A stretch of DNA of 64,000 nt from Ruegeria atlantica (GCF_013033965.1 NZ_WQFE01000003.1:430253-494252), one strand, 5' to 3'; counted from the first letter of the stretch, positions 27,273 through 36,634 are shown. The notes: a model not told the origin generated them from the letters alone. A program made the numbers and translations.

Positions 27273-27581
27273 ATGGACTTAGAGAGATCGATAGCAGCGC
27301 TGAATAATCCGATCAGGAGGAAGATTTTGGAATGGCTCAAAGACCGCTCAAACTTTCCGCCAGCATTGCCCGAACATGATGGATTGGATGGTGTTTGCGT
27401 AGGTTATATCCAGGAAAAAGCCCAGCTATCTCAATCCACAATATCGAACTACATGGGGTTGCTGAAACAGACGGGTTTCGTGATCGCCGAACGCCATGGT
27501 CAGTGGACGTTTTATCGGCGTGACGAGGAAAACATCCAGGCTTTCCTAACCGCATTCCAAGACGAACTCCTGAAGACGTAG
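27273..27581 (+). CDS. ArsR/SmtB-type repressor with a single cysteine
   Basis: A 102-residue winged-helix regulator: LNNPIRRKILEWLKDR in the first helices, LSQSTISNYMGLLKQTGFV as the recognition helix, then the ERHGQWTFYRR wing. The usual metal-binding CxC box is absent; the only cysteine is C42 in DGVCVGYIQ, just before the HTH. No ribosome-binding site precedes the ATG; instead the operator abuts it, suggesting a leaderless transcript and autorepression. The downstream gene, an Old Yellow Enzyme, carries a copy of the operator, so the pair looks like a regulator-target module. Sensing of electrophiles through C42 is inference. Confidence 0.85.
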   Translation: MDLERSIAALNNPIRRKILEWLKDRSNFPPALPEHDGLDGVCVGYIQEKAQLSQSTISNYMGLLKQTGFVIAERHGQWTFYRRDEENIQAFLTAFQDELLKT

Positions 27582-27633
27582 TGCGGGCTTGCTATTCTTC
27601 GAAGGTGACAAAGGTCCACAAGTAAAACGATAA

Positions 27634-27649
27634 ATCGAAATATAGCGAA
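27634..27649. promoter_or_regulatory. Dyad operator, site 2
   Basis: ATCGAAATATAGCGAA matches site 1 at 13 of 16 bases with the same TCG-N8-CGA dyad. It lies 11 bases before the oxidoreductase start, next to a possible GATAAA -10 (27629-27634) with GTGACA 18 bases upstream. Confidence 0.55.
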
Positions 27650-27660
27650 ACGATGATGGC

Positions 27661-28869
27661 ATGGCCCAAGAAGATCAAAACGCAAAGGCAACCTTAGGGC
27701 AATCCCTGACTCTGCCATGCGGTGGGCAGTTAAAGAACCGGTTGGTCAAGTCAGCAATGTCGGACAGCCTCGGAGATGGCGAGGGAAATGCCACCAACGC
27801 TCAGATACGGCTCTATGAACGATGGGCAGAAGGTGGCGCAGCTTTAAGCGTTATCGGCGAGGTGCAAGCAACGCCACTGTTCCCGGAGAAGCCTGGAAAC
27901 CTTGTTCTCGCGCCGGACGCCGATTTGGAAGCACTGTCGAAACTTGCCTCGCGGGGATCAGCCAATGGTGCACAAATCTGGCCCCAGCTTGGTCACGCTG
28001 GCGCTCTCTCACACCGGCCGATAAGCAGGCCCAAAGGACCATCCCCTCTGAGTGTAGAGGGGTTGAAATGCGAAGGGATGACGGTTGCCGATATCGAGGA
28101 GTTACCCGGCACCTTCGCGCAGGCAGCAATTCTTGCGCAGGAAGCAGGGTTTGGTGGTGTGCAGCTACATGCCGGTCATGGCTTCCTGTTTAGCCAGTTT
28201 CTCTCCCCATTATTCAATCAGAGAAAAGACAACTACGGCGGTTCCGTTGCCAATCGCTTCCGAGTTATCGGCGAGACAATTGATTCTGTGCGGCGAGCTG
28301 TTGGACCTGCTTTTCCCGTCGGCATCAGGATCAATGCAACGGATAAATTGGTTGGCGGTCTGACCGAAGAAGAGGCGCTTGAAGTTGTCGAGTTGCTTGC
28401 CAAAGCATCGATTGACCTGATCGACGTGAGTGGAGGTACCTACTTCCCTGGCGCACCCTCCAGTTCCGAAGGCACTTCTTCTTCTTCGGGCCCGTATTTC
28501 CTTGATTTTGCCAGACGCGCAAAGGCGATCACAACTATCCCGATCATGCTGACAGGCGGGTTCAAAAACCGGAAAGAAGCAGTTTCCGCTATCGAGACCG
28601 GTGCCGCAGACGCTGTCGGCTTGGCTCGATCAATGGCTCTTAACCCATCGCTTGCAAAAACGTGGCTGGGTGGAACCGGCATTGACCCAGATTTTCCTCG
28701 GTTCGAGACAACAACGCCGGGTGGCGTCACTGCATGGTATTCAATGCGGCTGACGGCAATTGGAGGAGATGCTGAAGCAGATTTCGAGAAAAGCCTCGAG
28801 GAAGCATTGGCAGACTACGAAAAGCGGGATGCAGAACGTTGTGTCAGGTGGCAAAAACGGTTCACATAA
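27661..28869 (+). CDS. Old Yellow Enzyme-family FMN oxidoreductase
   Basis: A 402-residue TIM-barrel flavoprotein of the NADH:flavin oxidoreductase family. Landmarks are LPCGGQLKNRLVKSAMSD (FMN-binding beta-1), WPQLGHAG, GGVQLHAGHGFLFSQFLSP followed by NQRKDNYGGSVANRFR, and ADAVGLARSMALNP for the phosphate site. It is the short form without the Fe-S and NAD domains of 2,4-dienoyl-CoA reductase. Members reduce activated C=C bonds of enones and other electrophiles. It lies 79 bases after the ArsR-type gene and shares its operator motif. The natural substrate is not evident. Confidence 0.9.
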   Translation: MAQEDQNAKATLGQSLTLPCGGQLKNRLVKSAMSDSLGDGEGNATNAQIRLYERWAEGGAALSVIGEVQATPLFPEKPGNLVLAPDADLEALSKLASRGSANGAQIWPQLGHAGALSHRPISRPKGPSPLSVEGLKCEGMTVADIEELPGTFAQAAILAQEAGFGGVQLHAGHGFLFSQFLSPLFNQRKDNYGGSVANRFRVIGETIDSVRRAVGPAFPVGIRINATDKLVGGLTEEEALEVVELLAKASIDLIDVSGGTYFPGAPSSSEGTSSSSGPYFLDFARRAKAITTIPIMLTGGFKNRKEAVSAIETGAADAVGLARSMALNPSLAKTWLGGTGIDPDFPRFETTTPGGVTAWYSMRLTAIGGDAEADFEKSLEEALADYEKRDAERCVRWQKRFT

Positions 28870-28955
28870 TCAAAGCTACTGAACGACAGAACTTTCCGCA
28901 AAGCGGTTGATGATCGGCGTCTTGCGACTGTCCGGTTTTCAGGATTGGGGAAAAC

Positions 28956-28975
28956 TCTCGAAGCAATCTTCGAGA
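28956..28975. other. Hairpin downstream of oxidoreductase
   Basis: TCTCGAAG (28956-28963) and CTTCGAGA (28968-28975) form a perfect 8-bp stem with a 4-base loop, then AAAA. It lies 87 bases past the oxidoreductase stop and lacks a T-run. Confidence 0.45.
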
Positions 28976-29040
28976 CAAAACGCTCGGTAACAACCCGCCG
29001 ACAAAGCTATGGCTCGTGTCGTTTCAACATTTACTGCATA

Positions 29041-29065
29041 GGCAGGCCAACGTGGCCTGCCTTTT
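29041..29065 (+). terminator. Plus-strand intrinsic terminator
   Basis: GGCAGGCCA (29041-29049) and TGGCCTGCC (29053-29061) with a 3-base loop, then TTTTCCTTTT. It ends transcripts coming from the oxidoreductase, 170 bases upstream, or from a small RNA in that gap. Confidence 0.8.
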
Positions 29066-29084
29066 CCTTTTACGCTCAATGATC

Positions 29085-30455
29085 CTAGCTGGCCGCGCGT
29101 TTGCTTCCATTGCGACGCAGGTTGGTCAGCTCTTCCGCGACCAGGAACGCCAGCTCCAAAGACTGCGTTGCATTCAGACGCGGATCGCACGCTGTGTGGT
29201 AGCGATCCGACAGGTCCTCTTCGGTCACTGCCCGCACGCCGCCGGTGCATTCGGTGACGTCCAGACCGGTCATCTCAAAATGCACACCGCCGGGGATCGT
29301 CCCCTCAGCCTGATGAACGCCAAAGAAATCGCGCACTTCACGCAGGACCGAGTCGAAGGGCCGGGTTTTATAACCGGTGGCCGATTTGATCGTGTTGCCA
29401 TGCATCGGGTCGCAGACCCAGGTGACGTTGGCGCCCTCTTCCTTAACGGCTTTGATCAGACGTGGCAGGTGCTCACCTACATTGCCGGCACCAAATCGGG
29501 CGATCAGGGTCAGACGGCCCTCTTCGTTTTCCGGGTTCAGCTTGGACATAAGAACTTTGAGGTCTTCGGCCGTTGTAGTCGGGCCACATTTCAGACCGAT
29601 CGGATTCAACACGCCACTGCAGAATTCGACATGCGCGCCGTCCGGTTGCCGCGTGCGGTCGCCGATCCAGATCATGTGGCCGGACCCAGCCAGCCAGTTA
29701 CCTGAAGTCGAATCGAGACGGGTCAGCGCCTCTTCATATTCCAGCAGCAGACCTTCGTGGCTGGTGTAGAACTCCACCGTTGAGAACTCATGCGTAGTGT
29801 CCGCCGTGATCCCGGCGGCATTCATGAAGTCGATGGTGTCCTGAATGCGGTCTGCAATTTCGGAATATTTCTGAACGTCCTGCTCATCTGTGAAACCCAA
29901 AGTCCACGAATGCACCATGCTCATATCGGCAAAACCGCCGGTCGAGAAAGCGCGCAGCAGGTTCAAAGTCGCGGCGGCCTGCGTGTAGGCCTGCAGCATC
30001 TTGCCGGGATTCGGAATACGGGCTTCGGGCGTGAAGGCCAGTTCGTTGATGATGTCACCGCGATAGCTGGGCAGCTCGACACCGTTCAGAACTTCGGTCG
30101 GTGCGCTGCGCGGCTTGGCGAACTGGCCCGCCATACGGCCAACTTTGACCACGGGCACCTTGGCACCATAGGTCAAAACCATCGCCATCTGCAGCATCAC
30201 CTTAAAGGTGTCGCGAATTGCATCCGCGCTGAATTGCTCAAAGCTTTCAGCACAGTCCCCGCCCTGCAATAGGAATGCCTCGCCGCGACCGGCGGCGCCA
30301 AGATGTTGCTTGAGACGCCGCGCTTCGCCAGCAAAGACCAGCGGGGGATACTGTGAAAGCTGAGCCTCGACTTTGGCCAGCGCGGCCGCGTCGGTATAAT
30401 CTGGCATCTGAACCCGGGGCTTGTTGCGCCAGTTCGTTTTTTGCCATTCGGTCAT
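29085..30455 (-). CDS. Class II 3-deoxy-7-phosphoheptulonate synthase
   Basis: Condenses phosphoenolpyruvate and erythrose 4-phosphate in the first step of the shikimate pathway. The 456-residue protein is of the plant-like class II type: [47 protein letters not shown], and [10 protein letters not shown] with metal and substrate residues. The C-terminus has [19 protein letters not shown] chose ATG 30455, which has GGAG upstream; the in-frame extension to 30518 adds non-family residues. It is divergent from the GlxA-type regulator. Confidence 0.95.
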   Translation of the reverse strand: MTEWQKTNWRNKPRVQMPDYTDAAALAKVEAQLSQYPPLVFAGEARRLKQHLGAAGRGEAFLLQGGDCAESFEQFSADAIRDTFKVMLQMAMVLTYGAKVPVVKVGRMAGQFAKPRSAPTEVLNGVELPSYRGDIINELAFTPEARIPNPGKMLQAYTQAAATLNLLRAFSTGGFADMSMVHSWTLGFTDEQDVQKYSEIADRIQDTIDFMNAAGITADTTHEFSTVEFYTSHEGLLLEYEEALTRLDSTSGNWLAGSGHMIWIGDRTRQPDGAHVEFCSGVLNPIGLKCGPTTTAEDLKVLMSKLNPENEEGRLTLIARFGAGNVGEHLPRLIKAVKEEGANVTWVCDPMHGNTIKSATGYKTRPFDSVLREVRDFFGVHQAEGTIPGGVHFEMTGLDVTECTGGVRAVTEEDLSDRYHTACDPRLNATQSLELAFLVAEELTNLRRNGSKRAAS

Positions 30456-30624
30456 AGCTTTGATCTCCGCTGAAGTAGTCAGGTCGTCTCTATACAAAAT
30501 GCATTGAAGACTGACCATATGCGATTTGAACCTCTTGACGGCGCAAACAAGCTTTGATCATGGTGGCTGGCAACACCGACGCCGGACGCAACGTTACAAC
30601 GCGCCGAATCAAGGACACCAAGCC

Positions 30625-31629
30625 ATGCAAGAGCAACGCCAAGTTGTCACAGTGGAAGGCACTGAGGCCAATCCTCGCCATTTTGTCTTTGTCCTTTTGG
30701 ACAAATTTTCCCTGCTGTCTTTTGCCTCGGCACTGGACAGTCTGAGGATTGCAAACCGCATGGCGGATAAGCAGCTCTATACGTGGACGCTTGCAGGTGA
30801 AAGTGGCGAAACCGTCAGTTGCTCGGCCGGAACCACATTCAAACTGGATTCCGATTTGAATGAACTGCAGCGTGACGACGTCGTTCTGATCTGCGGCGGC
30901 GTGGACGTTCAGTTGGCGACTACCAAGAAAGTTCTGAACTGGGTCCGCCGCGAAGCGCGTCGCGGGTTGCGGATCGGTGGCTTGTGTACTGCGGCTTATA
31001 CATTGGCTAAGGCTGGGTTACTGGACGGTAAACGCGCGACGATCCACTGGGAAAACTCGGACAGTTTTATCGAAGAGTTCGACGAGGTTGAGCTGACAAA
31101 ATCCGTGTTTCAGATCGATGGCAACCGTATGACAACGGCGGGCGGCACGTCTTCGATCGACCTGATGCTGAAGATCATTGCCGACGATTATGGTGAGGAT
31201 CTGGCGAATGCCGTTGCGGATCAGATGATCTATTCTTCCATTCGCACCGATCAGGACACACAGCGCCTATCGACCCCGACCCGAATTGGCGTGCGTCACC
31301 CCAAGCTAAGCCAGGTTATCCTGATGATGGAAAAGAACATCGAAGAACCGATCTCGCCTTCGATTCTGGCCAAGGATGTCGGAATGTCCACGCGCCAGCT
31401 GGAACGTTTGTTCCGCCGGTACCTGAGCCGGTCTCCCAAACGCTACTATATGGAGTTGCGCCTGCACAAAGCGCGCAACCTCCTGATGCAGACGGATATG
31501 AGTGTGATCAACGTGGCTTTGGCCTGCGGCTTTGCTTCGCCCAGCCATTTCTCAAAATGCTACCGGGCGCATTACAACACCACGCCCTATCGCGAGCGTG
31601 GCGCACAAAGCGGGCGGTTGTCCGTTTAA
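30625..31629 (+). CDS. GlxA-family AraC-type transcriptional regulator
   Basis: A 334-residue protein with an N-terminal DJ-1/PfpI-like domain (about residues 14-185; FVFVLLDKFSLLSFASALDS, LICGGVDV, IGGLCTAAYTLAKAGLLDG at the nucleophile-elbow position). An AraC-type double helix-turn-helix follows (about 225-322; ISPSILAKDVGMSTRQLERL, INVALACGFASPSHFSKCYR). Relatives such as GbdR and ArgR control use of glycine betaine, carnitine or arginine. The ATG at 30625 has AAGGAC 9-14 bases upstream. Neighbours do not point to a substrate. Confidence 0.88.
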   Translation: MQEQRQVVTVEGTEANPRHFVFVLLDKFSLLSFASALDSLRIANRMADKQLYTWTLAGESGETVSCSAGTTFKLDSDLNELQRDDVVLICGGVDVQLATTKKVLNWVRREARRGLRIGGLCTAAYTLAKAGLLDGKRATIHWENSDSFIEEFDEVELTKSVFQIDGNRMTTAGGTSSIDLMLKIIADDYGEDLANAVADQMIYSSIRTDQDTQRLSTPTRIGVRHPKLSQVILMMEKNIEEPISPSILAKDVGMSTRQLERLFRRYLSRSPKRYYMELRLHKARNLLMQTDMSVINVALACGFASPSHFSKCYRAHYNTTPYRERGAQSGRLSV

Positions 31630-31634
31630 GATCT

Positions 31635-32042
31635 TCAGAACTTCTTCAAGAGTTCCTCAGGGCTGGTGTTAATGTAGAACTGGATAGGCACCAACCCGTC
31701 ATCGCGTTGGTGAAGCAAGGCATATAGGAAGATGTAACTGTTTTTGTCGTTCCAATAGGCTCGCAATTCTTGCGAGTAGCCGTTTTCCAGTTCAACGCGT
31801 TTCACAATATCCGCGTTTGTCAGGTAATACGGGGCCACCTCACGCAATTGAATTTGGATGCGCGCAAGCTCTTGTTCAGAGTATTCGTCTGCTCCCCCCA
31901 TCTCCCGGACCACATTTGCGAATTCCCGATTTTTCATCTTCTTATCGAGAATGCTTTGGTAGGCCTCATAAGATGAGAAGTTTTCCGCCAAAGCAGGCGT
32001 CGCACAAAACAACGCGACGACCAAAGTTAAAATTTGCTTCAT
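31635..32042 (-). CDS. Secreted protein of unknown function
   Basis: A 135-residue protein starting MKQILTLVVALFCATPALAE, a clear Sec signal peptide cut after ALA. The mature part is charged and helical (MKNREFANVVREMGG, EQELARIQIQLREVAPYY) with no cysteines, and ends with SPEELLKKF. I do not recognise a family. It is convergent with the GlxA-type gene (5-base gap) and lies 32 bases downstream of the sugar-dehydrogenase gene on the same strand, so it may be co-transcribed with it. Confidence 0.75.
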   Translation of the reverse strand: MKQILTLVVALFCATPALAENFSSYEAYQSILDKKMKNREFANVVREMGGADEYSEQELARIQIQLREVAPYYLTNADIVKRVELENGYSQELRAYWNDKNSYIFLYALLHQRDDGLVPIQFYINTSPEELLKKF

Positions 32043-32074
32043 GGAGCACCCCAATAAATTGTAACAGGAATTGA

Positions 32075-33172
32075 CTATCTGGACGGCGATAACCTGTAAA
32101 CCGCCCCCTGCCCGACCGAAATGAACCAGATCGCACCGTCAGGGGCTTCGACAATGTCACGCACACGTTCCGTTTCGGCACCTTTGATCTGCTCAACCTC
32201 GCGCAACGGTGATCCTTCAAGGCGAGCGATGTAGTCGAATTTGAGCGAGCCGACAAACACATCACCTCGCCACTCGGGCCATAATTTTCCGGAGTAGACC
32301 AACAAACCGGACGGTGCGATAGACGGGTCCCAATAATGCTCTGGCTGCTCCAGTCCGGGTTTCGAGGTGCCCTCGCCGATCTTTTGCCCGGAATAGTGGA
32401 CGCCGTAGGAAATCACCGGCCAGCCATAGTTCCGGCCCGGACGGATCAGGTTCACCTCGTCACCGCCTTTCGCACCATGCTCTGAAATCCACAAGCGCCC
32501 CTGCCGGTCTAACCCGGCGCCCTGCGGATTGCGGTGACCGTATGACCAGATCTCGGGCCGAATTCCGGCTTGCCCCACAAAAGGATTGTCGGTGGGCACA
32601 GAACCATCCCGATTGATACGAATGACGGTGCCCATATGATTTGATCTGTCCTGCGCAGTCGGGCGGTCGCCACGATCGCCGATCGTCACGAACAGCGTTC
32701 CGTCCTGTGCTTCGACCACGCGCGAGCCAAAGTGCCGACTGGTCGAGCCGCCAGGAACCGCCTCGAATATGACCCGCACGTTGTTCAACCGGCTCCCGTT
32801 TTCGGACAGACGTGCCACGGCAACCGCTGTTCCGGCGCCGCCGCTCTGAGGTTTGGAGAAGGTTAGAAATACTTCGCGGCTTCGTACAAAATCCCGCGCC
32901 ACAGTGATGTCCAGTAACCCGCCCTGCCCGTTCGCAGCGACTTTGGGCACACCGGCAACGCGTTTAGCCTTGCCTTTCGAGACAAACAAAAGCTCTCCGT
33001 CCCGCTCAGTCACCAAAATCCCACCATCAGGCAAAAGCCCAATCGCCCAAGGTGCGTCTAACCCCTCGACCATAGACGTGACTTGCACCGTCCCGGCTGA
33101 GGTTTGCAGGGTATCGGCGCCGATCGGGCCAGCAAAAACCGACAGGACCAGAATCGCGGCAGCTCTGAACAT
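32075..33172 (-). CDS. PQQ-dependent aldose sugar dehydrogenase-like protein
   Basis: A 365-residue periplasmic beta-propeller of the glucose/sorbosone dehydrogenase (Asd/YliI) family. After a signal peptide (MFRAAAILVLSVFAGPIGA) the sequence shows MVEGLDAPWAIGLLPDGGIL, the catalytic histidine context SRHFGSRVVEAQDGTLFVTIGDRGDRP in blade 2, and EIWSYGHRNPQGAGLD. The C-terminus has GAVYRLSPSR. The ATG at 33172 has GGAG 7-10 bases upstream. It would oxidise a sugar with PQQ as cofactor, passing electrons to the respiratory chain; the substrate is not known. Confidence 0.9.
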   Translation of the reverse strand: MFRAAAILVLSVFAGPIGADTLQTSAGTVQVTSMVEGLDAPWAIGLLPDGGILVTERDGELLFVSKGKAKRVAGVPKVAANGQGGLLDITVARDFVRSREVFLTFSKPQSGGAGTAVAVARLSENGSRLNNVRVIFEAVPGGSTSRHFGSRVVEAQDGTLFVTIGDRGDRPTAQDRSNHMGTVIRINRDGSVPTDNPFVGQAGIRPEIWSYGHRNPQGAGLDRQGRLWISEHGAKGGDEVNLIRPGRNYGWPVISYGVHYSGQKIGEGTSKPGLEQPEHYWDPSIAPSGLLVYSGKLWPEWRGDVFVGSLKFDYIARLEGSPLREVEQIKGAETERVRDIVEAPDGAIWFISVGQGAVYRLSPSR

Positions 33173-33325
33173 GAGAATCTCCAACTCCGGCAAAACGTGA
33201 CAAGCTCATCAAAACAAATAGGTTTATTCTTGGCAAAAACACATTTGCGTTAGGACTTTTCTTTTCCAGACAGCTTGCCTAGGGTCTTGCCCAGAACGAA
33301 TACGTTCCAATTAGGGAGTAACCAT

Positions 33326-34507
33326 ATGAAAAAGCTGCTTACTGCAACTGCAGCATCCGCGCTGCTGGCTGGTCCGGCATTGGCCGAAGACGTCACTCTG
33401 GGCGTTCTGTTCGGGTTCACCGGCCCGATTGAATCGCTGGCACCGGCCATGGGCTCGGGTGCGGAACTGGCCATCGCCGAAGTAACCGACTCCGGCAAAC
33501 TGCTGGATGGTTCCAAGGTCAGTGCATCGCGTGCCGATACCGGCTGCATCGACAATGGTCTGGCCACGTCGAACGGTGAACGCATGATCGCTGACGGCGT
33601 TGCCGGCATCATCGGCGGCGACTGCTCGGGCGTCACTGGCGCGATCCTGCAGAACGTTGCGATTCCGAATGGCATGGTCATGATCTCGCCATCTGCAACC
33701 TCGCCCGGCCTGTCGACCATGGAAGACAACGGTCTGTTCTTCCGGACCGCCCCGTCGGATGCGCGCGAAGGCGAAGTGATGGCGGACATCCTGAAAGACC
33801 GCGGCATCAACTCGATCGCACTGACCTACACCAACAACGACTACGGTAAGGGTCTGGCAGACGCGATCCAATCCTCGTTCGAAGCAGCCGGTGGTGAAGT
33901 GACCATCGTTGCCGCGCACGAAGACGGCAAGGCTGATTATTCGGCCGAAGTTGGAGCGCTGGCGTCTGCTGGTGGCGATATTCTGGTCGTTGCGGGTTAC
34001 CTGGACCAGGGTGGTCTGGGCATCATTCAGTCGTCGTTGGACAGCGGCGCGTTTGACACATTCGGTCTGCCCGGCGGCATGATCGGTGACTCGTTGCCGT
34101 CCAATGTTGGCCCCGATCTGAACGGCTCGTTTGGTCAGATCGCAGGTTCCGGCGGTGAAGGTGCTGAGAAGTACTTTGCCATGGCCGAAGCCGCAGGTTT
34201 CGACGGCTCCTCGCCCTACTCGCCTGAATCCTACGACGCTGCGGCGCTGTTCATGCTGGCCATGCAGGCCGCAGGTTCGACCAACCCGGCTGAGTACGGC
34301 GCCAAGATCATGGACGTAGCAAACGCTCCGGGTGAAAAGATCTATCCGGGTGAGCTGGCCAAAGGTCTGGAGTTGCTGGCCGCAGGTCAGGACATCGACT
34401 ATGTCGGCGCATCGGGTGTTGAGCTGATCGGTCCTGGCGAAAGCGCGGGTTCCTACCGTGAGATCGAAGTGACCGACGGCGAGAACAAGACCGTCAACTT
34501 CCGTTGA
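33326..34507 (+). CDS. Branched-chain amino acid-type ABC transporter binding protein
   Basis: A 393-residue periplasmic protein of the Leu/Ile/Val-binding (type I) fold, with signal peptide MKKLLTATAASALLAGPALA and then VTLGVLFGFTGPIESLAPAM. A pair of ligand contacts is likely in MVMISPSATSPGLSTMEDNG. The ATG at 33326 follows AGGGAG. It heads the liv-type cluster and has its own strong terminator before livG, so binding protein should be in excess. Ligand specificity (amino acid, amide or other) cannot be read from sequence. Confidence 0.92.
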   Translation: MKKLLTATAASALLAGPALAEDVTLGVLFGFTGPIESLAPAMGSGAELAIAEVTDSGKLLDGSKVSASRADTGCIDNGLATSNGERMIADGVAGIIGGDCSGVTGAILQNVAIPNGMVMISPSATSPGLSTMEDNGLFFRTAPSDAREGEVMADILKDRGINSIALTYTNNDYGKGLADAIQSSFEAAGGEVTIVAAHEDGKADYSAEVGALASAGGDILVVAGYLDQGGLGIIQSSLDSGAFDTFGLPGGMIGDSLPSNVGPDLNGSFGQIAGSGGEGAEKYFAMAEAAGFDGSSPYSPESYDAAALFMLAMQAAGSTNPAEYGAKIMDVANAPGEKIYPGELAKGLELLAAGQDIDYVGASGVELIGPGESAGSYREIEVTDGENKTVNFR

Positions 34508-34534
34508 TCCGGCGCAAAACGCCATAAAATCAAG

Positions 34535-34562
34535 CAGCCCGGGCCTTGTGCCCGGGCTGTTT
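34535..34562 (+). terminator. Terminator after the binding-protein gene
   Basis: CAGCCCGGGC (34535-34544) and GCCCGGGCTG (34550-34559) form a perfect 10-bp stem with a 5-base loop, followed by TTT. It probably lets only part of the transcripts proceed into livG. Confidence 0.8.
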
Positions 34563-34633
34563 CAGTGAAAAAAGGCCGCACCTCGGTTTCGGGGATGGGA
34601 CAACAACGCCGAAAACGGCGGCAAGGGGAAAAG

Positions 34634-35422
34634 ATGATCGTCGTCGAAGACGTGCACAAGCATTTCGGCGGGTTTCACGCGGTGGATGGGGCATCGCTGG
34701 AAATCCAAAAAGGTTCGATCACCGGTCTGATCGGGCCAAACGGAGCGGGAAAAACCACTCTGTTCAACGTGATCGCGGGCGTCCTGCCGCCGACCAGCGG
34801 CAAAGTGTTCATGGATGGTGAAGAAATCACCGGCCTGCCCCCGCATGACCTGTTTCACAAGGGTCTGCTGCGAACATTCCAGATCGCGCACGAATTCTCT
34901 TCGATGTCATGCCGTGAGAACCTGATGATGGTTCCCGGCGCACAATCCGGCGAGTCGCTGTGGAACACTTGGTTTGGCCGCAAACGGATTGCTGACGAGG
35001 AACGCGCGTTGAAGGCCAAGGCGGATGAAGTTCTGGAGTTCCTGACCATCGAACATCTGGCAGATCACAAGGCGGGTCAGGTCTCAGGCGGTCAGAAGAA
35101 ACTGCTGGAACTCGGCCGCACCATGATGGTCGACGCCAAGATTGTGTTTCTGGATGAGGTCGGCGCAGGTGTGAACCGCACCCTGCTTATGACCATCGCC
35201 GACACAATTCTGCGCCTGAACAAAGAACGCGGCTACACGTTCGTCGTCATCGAGCACGATATGGATTTCATTGGCAAGATCTGCGACCCGGTCATCTGTA
35301 TGGCCGAGGGCAAAGTTCTGGCCGAAGGCACTCTGGACGAGATCAAGGCGAATGAGCACGTGATCGAGGCCTACCTAGGCACTGGCCTGAAAAACAAAGA
35401 CAAGCTGGAGGCCGGGGCATGA
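34634..35422 (+). CDS. livG: Branched-chain amino acid-type ABC ATPase LivG
   Basis: One of the two ATPases of the importer, 262 residues. Walker A is GPNGAGKTTLFNVIAG, the signature is VSGGQKKLLELGRTMM and Walker B is KIVFLDEVGAGVN. The LivG-type insertion precedes the signature (LLRTFQIAHEFSSMSCRENL). The ATG at 34634 is preceded by AAGGGGAAAAG. The stop overlaps the livF start by 4 bases. Confidence 0.93.
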   Translation: MIVVEDVHKHFGGFHAVDGASLEIQKGSITGLIGPNGAGKTTLFNVIAGVLPPTSGKVFMDGEEITGLPPHDLFHKGLLRTFQIAHEFSSMSCRENLMMVPGAQSGESLWNTWFGRKRIADEERALKAKADEVLEFLTIEHLADHKAGQVSGGQKKLLELGRTMMVDAKIVFLDEVGAGVNRTLLMTIADTILRLNKERGYTFVVIEHDMDFIGKICDPVICMAEGKVLAEGTLDEIKANEHVIEAYLGTGLKNKDKLEAGA

Positions 35423-36249
35423 GCGACAATCCTTATCAGGATGACAAGGGCAACAAGGACGCCTCGATTACCAATACCCACGGGGTTGGCACCATGACGC
35501 CTGCGCACACGAAAAGCGGCGAAACGCATAAGGTTGAAGGCGGCCCCTTCCTGATCGGCGACACGATGACCGGCGGTTACGGCAAAGGGCCGGATATCCT
35601 GCACGACTGCACGATCGCCGTCGACAAGGGTGAGATCGCCGTGATCGTCGGCCCCAACGGCGCTGGCAAGTCCACCGCAATGAAGGCCGTTTTTGGCATG
35701 TTGGATGTCCGCTCGGGCGCGGTGCGGCTGGATGGTGAGGACATCACCAACCTCACCCCGCAGGATCGCGTGATCCGAGGTATGGGCTTTGTGCCGCAGA
35801 CCTCGAACATCTTCACGTCGATGACAGTCGAAGAAAACCTCGAGATGGGTGCCTTCATCCGCCGCGACGACATCAGTCAGACGATGGAGCAGGTTTATGA
35901 CCTCTTCCCCATTCTGCGCGACAAACGCAACCAACCGGCCGGAGAGTTGTCGGGCGGCCAACGCCAGCAGGTCGCCGTCGGCCGCGCTCTGATGACGCAG
36001 CCGAAGGTCCTGATGCTGGACGAACCGACCGCTGGTGTCTCGCCCATCGTGATGGATGAGCTGTTCGACCGGATCATCGAGGTGTCCCGCACCGGGTTGC
36101 CGATCCTGATGGTTGAGCAAAACGCCCGTCAGGCGCTGGAGATCGCGGACAAGGGATACGTGCTGGTTCAGGGGCGGAATGCTTATACCGGCACGGGCAA
36201 GGAACTGTTGGCTGATCCTGAGGTTCGGAAGAGTTTCTTGGGCGGGTAA
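35419..36249 (+). CDS. livF: Branched-chain amino acid-type ABC ATPase LivF
   Basis: Second ATPase, 276 residues. The first ~50 residues are a polar extension (SDNPYQDDKGNKDASITNTH) that is unusual for LivF and unlikely to fold. Then come Walker A GPNGAGKSTAMKAVFG, signature LSGGQRQQVAVGRALM and Walker B VLMLDEPTAGVSP. The extension could mean the true start is later, but the ATGA overlap with livG supports the called start. The next small gene starts 1 base after the stop. Confidence 0.92.
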   Translation: MSDNPYQDDKGNKDASITNTHGVGTMTPAHTKSGETHKVEGGPFLIGDTMTGGYGKGPDILHDCTIAVDKGEIAVIVGPNGAGKSTAMKAVFGMLDVRSGAVRLDGEDITNLTPQDRVIRGMGFVPQTSNIFTSMTVEENLEMGAFIRRDDISQTMEQVYDLFPILRDKRNQPAGELSGGQRQQVAVGRALMTQPKVLMLDEPTAGVSPIVMDELFDRIIEVSRTGLPILMVEQNARQALEIADKGYVLVQGRNAYTGTGKELLADPEVRKSFLGG

Positions 36250-36250
36250 G

Positions 36251-36634
36251 ATGAAGTCCTTAGTTGCCTCGACGATCCTGGCATTGGTAGGCGAGCACGC
36301 GTTCGCTGGTGAAGTTACGAAATGTACGCTCGAATTCACATGTGCAAACACGCACCCATGTCAAACTACAAAGACAGGTAATGGCATGGATTTCGAATTT
36401 GAGAAACTGGACTCCGATCGGCTTCGAATTGATCTGGGAGGTCGTGGGCTGCCGCACCTGAAAGTGGTTCAGGTTTCTGAAGATCTTATGACAGCACATG
36501 GATGGGATGAAGACCGCTCCGCTTCGTACACGTTCAGCGTATTTGCAGACGGCATTGTCGCCTACACAACTCATGTATTTACAGGCAAAGGCATCAGTCT
36601 GACAGGACTTGGCAGGTGCAAAGTTAACAACTAG
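36251..36634 (+). CDS. Small secreted cysteine-containing protein A
   Basis: A 127-residue protein with a signal peptide (MKSLVASTILALVGEHAFAG) and a mature beta-rich domain carrying C-x5-C-x5-C near its start (KCTLEFTCANTHPCQ) and a final cysteine in GRCKVNN. The ATG at 36251 is one base after the livF stop, so it is co-transcribed and likely coupled to livF. I do not recognise the family; the cysteine plan resembles the protein at 37592. A role in the periplasmic side of the transporter is only suggested by position. Confidence 0.75.
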   Translation: MKSLVASTILALVGEHAFAGEVTKCTLEFTCANTHPCQTTKTGNGMDFEFEKLDSDRLRIDLGGRGLPHLKVVQVSEDLMTAHGWDEDRSASYTFSVFADGIVAYTTHVFTGKGISLTGLGRCKVNN

